From Oscillospiraceae bacterium (GTDB lineage: Bacteria > Bacillota > Clostridia > Oscillospirales > CAG-382): a stretch of DNA of 64,000 nucleotides. The DNA lies in assembly GCA_015064955.1 (NCBI GenBank), contig SVRD01000007.1, positions 47,189 through 111,188 of the forward strand, read 5' to 3'. Position 1 is the first letter of the stretch. Every line of letters starts with the position of its first letter. This document shows, piece by piece, positions 59,689-64,000 of this stretch. The translations under genes were made by a program, and so were the position numbers. The notes below the pieces were generated by a model. That model searched no databases, was not told the DNA's origin, and worked only from the letters and a program-made list of their open reading frames with translations.

Positions 59689-60675
59689 ATGAAAATCGCG
59701 CTTCTTCTTGATCCCGCAACAAGAAATATGGTGTTTAACGAAAAGTGTCTCAAAAGGCTCGAAAAAAGCGGTGAGGTCGTTATCAATGAAAACGGCACCG
59801 ACTTTGACTCTGTCGCGCCGATTATCAAGGACGCCGACGTTGTCGTTACCTCTTGGGGCAACAAGCCCATCGACGAGGAATATCTCGCACTTTGTCCCAA
59901 CCTCAAGCTTCTGATCCACGCAGCAGGCTCGGTCAAGCCGGTTGTTTCCGATGCGCTGTGGAAAAAGGGCGTTCGCGTTACTGCAAGCGCAAACGTTTTG
60001 AGTATGGGTGTTTCCGAAACCGCACTCGGTTTTACTATTGCGGCATCGAAAAACTTCTTTGCACATAACGAAAATATCCACAACGGCGGCTGGGCAGAGG
60101 GCAAAGAGAACATTCGCGAGCTTTATGACCTCACTATCGGCGTTGTCGGCGGCGGTTGGGCAGGAAGACATTATATCGAGCTTATGCAGTCGTTTGACGT
60201 TGATATAGTGCTCTACGACCCGTTTATTAGCGAGGAACGTGCCTGCGAGCTTGGTGTCCGCAAGGCTGATTTCGAAACCTTGCTCAAGGAAAGCGATATC
60301 GTTTCGATACACGCACCTCAGATTCCCGAAACCTACCATATGTTCAATGCCGAAACACTCAAGCTTATGAAAAAGGATGCTGTCCTTATCAATACCGCAC
60401 GCGGCACGATCATCGACGAAAATGCACTCTACAATCATATGCTCGAGGGCAATCTTAAATATGCCTGCCTCGACGTTACCGATCCCGAGCCCCCCGCGGC
60501 AGACAATCCTTTGCGCAGTATCAAAAACTGCATAATGACTCCTCACCTTGCGGGACTTGCAAACAACGGTCTTAAAAAGATCGGTCAGCACGTTTGCGAG
60601 GAGCTCGAGCTGTTTATTTCCGATGGCAAGCTCGAAACCGAGGTTACCGAGGAAATGCTCGCGCGTATGGCTTAG
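59689..60675 (+). CDS. D-isomer specific 2-hydroxyacid dehydrogenase family protein
   Basis: DLTIGVVGGGWAGRHYIELMQSFDVDIVLYDPF (Rossmann), LKLMKKDAVLINTARGTIIDENALYNHML, ACLDVTDPEPPAADNPLRSIKNCIMTPHLAG. Confidence 0.92.
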   Translation: MKIALLLDPATRNMVFNEKCLKRLEKSGEVVINENGTDFDSVAPIIKDADVVVTSWGNKPIDEEYLALCPNLKLLIHAAGSVKPVVSDALWKKGVRVTASANVLSMGVSETALGFTIAASKNFFAHNENIHNGGWAEGKENIRELYDLTIGVVGGGWAGRHYIELMQSFDVDIVLYDPFISEERACELGVRKADFETLLKESDIVSIHAPQIPETYHMFNAETLKLMKKDAVLINTARGTIIDENALYNHMLEGNLKYACLDVTDPEPPAADNPLRSIKNCIMTPHLAGLANNGLKKIGQHVCEELELFISDGKLETEVTEEMLARMA

Positions 60676-60704
60676 TTGACAGATGCAGTTTTATATGATA
60701 TAAT
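60676..60704 (+). promoter_or_regulatory. Candidate sigma-A promoter for the 60735 gene
   Basis: TTGACA (60676-60681), 17-nt spacer, TATAAT (60699-60704). Confidence 0.75.
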
Positions 60705-60734
60705 TAACCATAAATTTAATTTGGAGGCAAAACA

Positions 60735-61538
60735 ATGAAAAAGATTCTTGCAATAGTTTTCGCGGCAATCTTTTGCGTCGCTTGCGCTGTTACTGCATTC
60801 GCAGGCGAATATACCGTTGGCGGCGATGGCAACGCTGTTTATGACAACGCTATCGGTTACGTTTTTGACATTCAGGACATCAACGGCACTATCGAAGGTG
60901 AAGACGCTACTATCGTTACCTCGGTAGACAACCTCTCGAAGTGCGGCTCTTGGGCTATCTGGCTTGTTGCTGAAGAAATCGGCGACACCGGCGTTTACAA
61001 GGCTGTTACCGACGGTGCGGCTATGGGCGGCTCTTCTCCCTCCGTTACTCTCGAGGACAACCAGATCATCATCGTAGTCCACTCTTCTTCTTCTAACCCC
61101 AACGATGCGGCTACCTATCCCAACTGGGAAGATAAGGTTGCTTGTCTCGCTATCAAGACCGGTGACTGCTTGGTATTCGACGGTATCAACATCGACGCAG
61201 GCACTTGCGTTAACGGTACTATGACTGTTGTTACTCAGGAAGACGTAGACAACGGCAATATTCCCGAAACCTCTGTTCCCGAAGCTGAAAGCTCCGAAGT
61301 AGTTGAAGAAAGCTCCGAAGCAGTTGAAGAAAGCTCCGAAGCAGAAGCAGAATCCTCTGCAACTGTTGAAGAAAGCAAGACCGAAAGCAAGGCAGAAGCT
61401 TCTGTTGAAGATCCCGACGTAAACACCTCTGACATCGAAACCGAAGACGGCGGTCTCGGCGTATGGCTCTGGGTTATCATCGGCGCGGCAGTAGTTATCG
61501 TTGCATTGGTTGTAGTTCTTGTTATCAAGAAGAAATAA
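60735..61538 (+). CDS. Secreted, C-terminally membrane-anchored protein with Ser/Glu-rich stalk
   Basis: Signal peptide MKKILAIVFAAIFCVACAVTAFAG; repeats SSEVVEESSEAVEESSEAEAESS; C-terminal TM + KKK. Confidence 0.75.
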   Translation: MKKILAIVFAAIFCVACAVTAFAGEYTVGGDGNAVYDNAIGYVFDIQDINGTIEGEDATIVTSVDNLSKCGSWAIWLVAEEIGDTGVYKAVTDGAAMGGSSPSVTLEDNQIIIVVHSSSSNPNDAATYPNWEDKVACLAIKTGDCLVFDGINIDAGTCVNGTMTVVTQEDVDNGNIPETSVPEAESSEVVEESSEAVEESSEAEAESSATVEESKTESKAEASVEDPDVNTSDIETEDGGLGVWLWVIIGAAVVIVALVVVLVIKKK

Positions 61539-61553
61539 TCATTAAAAGAATAT

Positions 61554-61581
61554 AAGGGCTTGTAAATCAAGCCCTTTTTTT
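61554..61581 (+). terminator. Rho-independent terminator
   Basis: AAGGGCTTG-taaat-CAAGCCCTT followed by TTTTT. Confidence 0.9.
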
Positions 61582-61749
61582 CTTTGCTTTCGTGAAATAA
61601 TATGATTGATGCTTTTCTAAAAATGTGCTATAATGAAAACACACAGATGATATTTTGCTCTACTGCCGGTTGATTTCTCCCCACTCAACCGTTGGTATGT
61701 GGAGTTTTTTATAAAAACCGTTTATTATATAAGCGAAAGGAGGAGGTAT

Positions 61750-62361
61750 ATGGACCAAGTCAAGATCGGCAGGTTTATTGCCGAGCGAAGAAAAACAGTC
61801 GGCTTGACTCAATTACAGCTTGCCGAAATGCTGAATATCACCGACAGAGCGGTTTCTAAATGGGAAACAGGCAAAGCGATGCCGGATTCTTCGCTTATGC
61901 TCGAGCTGTGTGATATTCTGAAAATCACAGTGAACGATTTATTATATGGGGAGGTAGTTTCAATGGATAATTACAACAAGGAATTGGAAAACAATCTGCT
62001 TCAGGCGGTAAAGGACAAGGAGCAATCGGACAAAAGACTGCTGTTTATGGAAATAGTGGTCGGTGTAGCCTGTCTTGTCGTATTTCTTGCTTTATCGGCG
62101 GTTGCCACATTTGTCGAAATGGAGGAATGGCTGAAAATCCTGCTCATTTTAATCGGTCTTGCTCCTCTTTTGATTGCGACGCCGTTTATGATAAAGGTTG
62201 AGCAGACCGCGGGATATTATGAATGTGCGAAATGCGGTCACAGATATATTCCCGAATACAAAAGAGTATTTTTAGCTATGCATATCAACAGAACAAGATA
62301 TATGAAATGCCCCAAATGCAATAAAAGATCCTGGAACAAAAAGAAGATATCCAAAGAGTAA
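61750..62361 (+). CDS. XRE-family HTH regulator with TM segments and C-terminal zinc ribbon
   Basis: RFIAERRKTVGLTQLQLAEMLNITDRAVSKWETGKAMPDSSLMLELCDILKITVNDLL; CAKCGHRYIP...CPKCNKRSW. Confidence 0.9.
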   Translation: MDQVKIGRFIAERRKTVGLTQLQLAEMLNITDRAVSKWETGKAMPDSSLMLELCDILKITVNDLLYGEVVSMDNYNKELENNLLQAVKDKEQSDKRLLFMEIVVGVACLVVFLALSAVATFVEMEEWLKILLILIGLAPLLIATPFMIKVEQTAGYYECAKCGHRYIPEYKRVFLAMHINRTRYMKCPKCNKRSWNKKKISKE

Positions 62362-62363
62362 CG

Positions 62364-62425
62364 AAAAGACCGTCGTGCGAAGGGCGATGCGTCACAGTGA
62401 TAAATCGCCCAACAACGGTCTTTTT
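62364..62425 (+). terminator. Terminator with a REP-like repeat in its loop
   Basis: AAAAGACCGT (62364-62373)/ACGGTCTTTT (62415-62424) 10-bp stem; loop contains GGGCGATGCGTCACAGTGATAAATCGCCC. Confidence 0.8.
62382..62410. repeat. REP-like palindromic repeat, second copy
   Basis: GGGCGAT-gcg-TCAC-a-GTGA-taa-ATCGCCC; 28-29 nt exact match to 46001-46029. Confidence 0.85.
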
Positions 62426-62428
62426 ATA

Positions 62429-63514
62429 TTAAATCTTGGCTAATGATGCGTTTTTGTAGGAATCGTCGTCGGTGACCTCTTTGATAACCTTTATCTGCTT
62501 CGGGAAGATTATTTCTTCGTTTTCGTTGCTCAGCTCGATTTCGGCGATCGCCTTGTCGCTCCAAAACGGATATATATCGATTTCAAAGTATTTGCTTTCG
62601 TATGTAAGGCAGTACCTTGTTTTGCGTATCTGTCTTTTGGTGGTGTCCGCTTCCATCAAAAGCTTCAAATATTCCGCTTGTGACAAGCGGTTTTCGATTT
62701 CGACGCGCTTCACGTCGGACACCTTTTTCTTTGCCGTGCGGTAATATACGTAGCTTCCGTCGACACCGCGCTGACGAACTCGTATTTCCTCGCCCTCTGC
62801 GCTTTTCAGATAGGTCTGAATGATTTCTATTCTCTTGCAGGAGGGGTTGCTTTCGAGCCATTCGATATCGGGGTATTCGATCAGAAATTTACGCTCGATC
62901 TCCAGAGGCTCGGGCTCTCCGAGGAAGGAATCTATTTCTTCGATCAGCTTCCTCATCTTGTCGTCGAACGACATCGTATTGTCGATAACGCGAAGATGAG
63001 GGTGCCCGGTCCAAGCCGAGATAAGCTTGTCGTCCAGCTCCGCGGCTTCCTCGACAGTTTCGGTTCTTGCTGTATTGTTTGCGGTTGTATAGAATTCCTC
63101 TGCACCCTTCGCCGCTGTGACTAAATGGAAAACGGCATCGTAGCTGTCGCGCAGTGCGACCTCGTTCGAGCCGATAAAGCTCATTACCTCGGCGAACTCG
63201 GTTTCGGTCATATATGCCTTGTTGTCGAGCGCTCCGCGATCGCAAACAATGAGTATTTTGTCGGCTGTCATAGTGCGCGCTGCTTGCTCGAAAATCTTTT
63301 CTTTTTCGATCTGGAGTCTCATCTGGCATTTTTGATATTCGGCATTTGTACCGCAAGTCCAAGGAGCGACACCGCCCGTTATAAGCTCTGTTGCCGTTTC
63401 GGGAACAAACAGCACGGTATAACCAATTTGAGTAAATGCGTTTTGTATCCAGCTCATCGCGGTGGATTTTCCCGCACAGGGACCGCCGGTTATAACTATC
63501 TTTGTTATTTGCAT
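62429..63514 (-). CDS. AAA-type P-loop ATPase fused to CYTH (triphosphate tunnel-fold) domain
   Basis: IVITGGPCAGKSTAMSWIQNAF (Walker A), ILIVCDRGALDNKAYM, then LEIERKFLIEYPD (CYTH ExExK), EEIRVRQRG, YFEIDIYPFWSDKAIAEIELSNE. Confidence 0.88.
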   Translation of the reverse strand: MQITKIVITGGPCAGKSTAMSWIQNAFTQIGYTVLFVPETATELITGGVAPWTCGTNAEYQKCQMRLQIEKEKIFEQAARTMTADKILIVCDRGALDNKAYMTETEFAEVMSFIGSNEVALRDSYDAVFHLVTAAKGAEEFYTTANNTARTETVEEAAELDDKLISAWTGHPHLRVIDNTMSFDDKMRKLIEEIDSFLGEPEPLEIERKFLIEYPDIEWLESNPSCKRIEIIQTYLKSAEGEEIRVRQRGVDGSYVYYRTAKKKVSDVKRVEIENRLSQAEYLKLLMEADTTKRQIRKTRYCLTYESKYFEIDIYPFWSDKAIAEIELSNENEEIIFPKQIKVIKEVTDDDSYKNASLAKI

Positions 63515-63649
63515 AAGCTCTGCCTCGTTTCGCTAAAAATGTTCAGAGAAAAGCCAAATTGCTCTCCATGGTTATATTATAAACTCAAAGCGGCGGAAAA
63601 ACAAGTGTTGCTATGTCGAAACATTTCGTATTTTGCCATTCGGTAAAAA

Positions 63650-63687
63650 GAATAACCCAAGATATCTACAAATATCTTGGGTTATTT
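63650..63687. terminator. Rho-independent terminator
   Basis: AATAACCCAAGATAT (63651-63665)/ATATCTTGGGTTATT (63672-63686), 15-bp perfect stem; T-tract on minus strand (CTTTTTACC), weaker on plus. Confidence 0.85.
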
Positions 63688-63893
63688 TCGGCTTTAGTTA
63701 ATGCTCTTCATCGTGGGGAGTATGAAAGAACTTCATAACCAAAAGTAAAATATCTTACCTCATCTTGCTTTTTCGTGATTTTTACTATCCATTTCAACTA
63801 CTGCGTTTTTACCCTCGAAAAATTATCTTACCTCAAATTACCTTTTGAATTTGCAGGAACAAAGCGGTCATAGATATGCTACCTATAAATACG
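63650..63893 (-). ncRNA. Candidate small transcript (sRNA or micropeptide mRNA)
   Basis: Minus-strand promoter followed about 245 nt later by a strong terminator, with no protein gene of ordinary size between. Confidence 0.5.
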
Positions 63894-63898
63894 CATTC

Positions 63899-63927
63899 AT
63901 TATACTTCTTGTAAGACAGAAAGTCAA
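63899..63927 (-). promoter_or_regulatory. Candidate sigma-A promoter of the small transcript
   Basis: Minus strand TTGACT (63927-63922), 17-nt spacer, TATAAT (63904-63899). Confidence 0.7.
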
Positions 63928-64000
63928 TATTTAGTGTGCCTTTTGTTCCTATATATTTTTGATTTGATGTTTTTAAGATTCGCGGAAAGTTTCTAAAAAT

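Noticed and set aside
61285-61360. Tandem DNA repeat considered as a mobile or CRISPR signal
   Set aside because: In frame within a coding sequence; encodes a Ser/Glu stalk.
63750-63835. CRISPR-like spacing of the two TGAGGTAAGATAwTTTT motifs
   Set aside because: Only two short imperfect copies, AT-rich, no cas genes; better explained as part of a small transcript or regulatory motif.
1-64000. Search for tRNA, rRNA, prophage, integrase or retron genes
   Set aside because: No rRNA-like block or cloverleaf seen in the short intergenic gaps and no integrase, transposase or reverse transcriptase among the plausible ORFs; a tRNAscan/Infernal run would be needed to be certain.

Overview
The window looks like chromosomal sequence from a spore-forming, gut-type Clostridia (Oscillospirales/Ruminococcaceae-like), with about 50 protein genes packed into mostly co-directional operons. 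Recognisable blocks are dnaE(partial)-whiA-murB; prmC-trmH-dprA-topA; plsX-rnc-radical SAM-smc-ftsY-rdgB-cdaA-cdaR-recJ-relA-dtd-hemZ; spoVB-like-mazG-hup-rqcP-yabP-yabQ-divIC-yabR; hpf; clpC; ylxM-ffh-rpsP-khpA-rimM-trmD; ptsH; and uvrC-rsmD-coaD. Less ordinary genes include two secreted dockerin-like proteins, a GDSL + DUF4855 pair, a Cys-rich protein of unknown function, a MazF toxin with no adjacent antitoxin, and an AAA-type ATPase/CYTH fusion. I found no rRNA, tRNA, CRISPR array, prophage or intact transposase. The signals I rate highest are non-coding: (1) a 29-nt palindromic repeat (AGGGCGATGCGTCACAGTGATAAATCGCC) at two loci 16 kb apart, both times inside the loop of a Rho-independent terminator, and at one locus forming the end of a 277-bp inverted-repeat (MITE-like) element; (2) a 95-bp duplication of the dnaE 5' end flanking a 179-bp palindrome-rich insert; (3) a promoter-to-terminator unit of about 245 nt at the right edge with a repeated motif and a 12-codon ORF (MKFFHTPHDEEH), a candidate small RNA or micropeptide gene. 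All calls come from reading the sequence; no database search was run.
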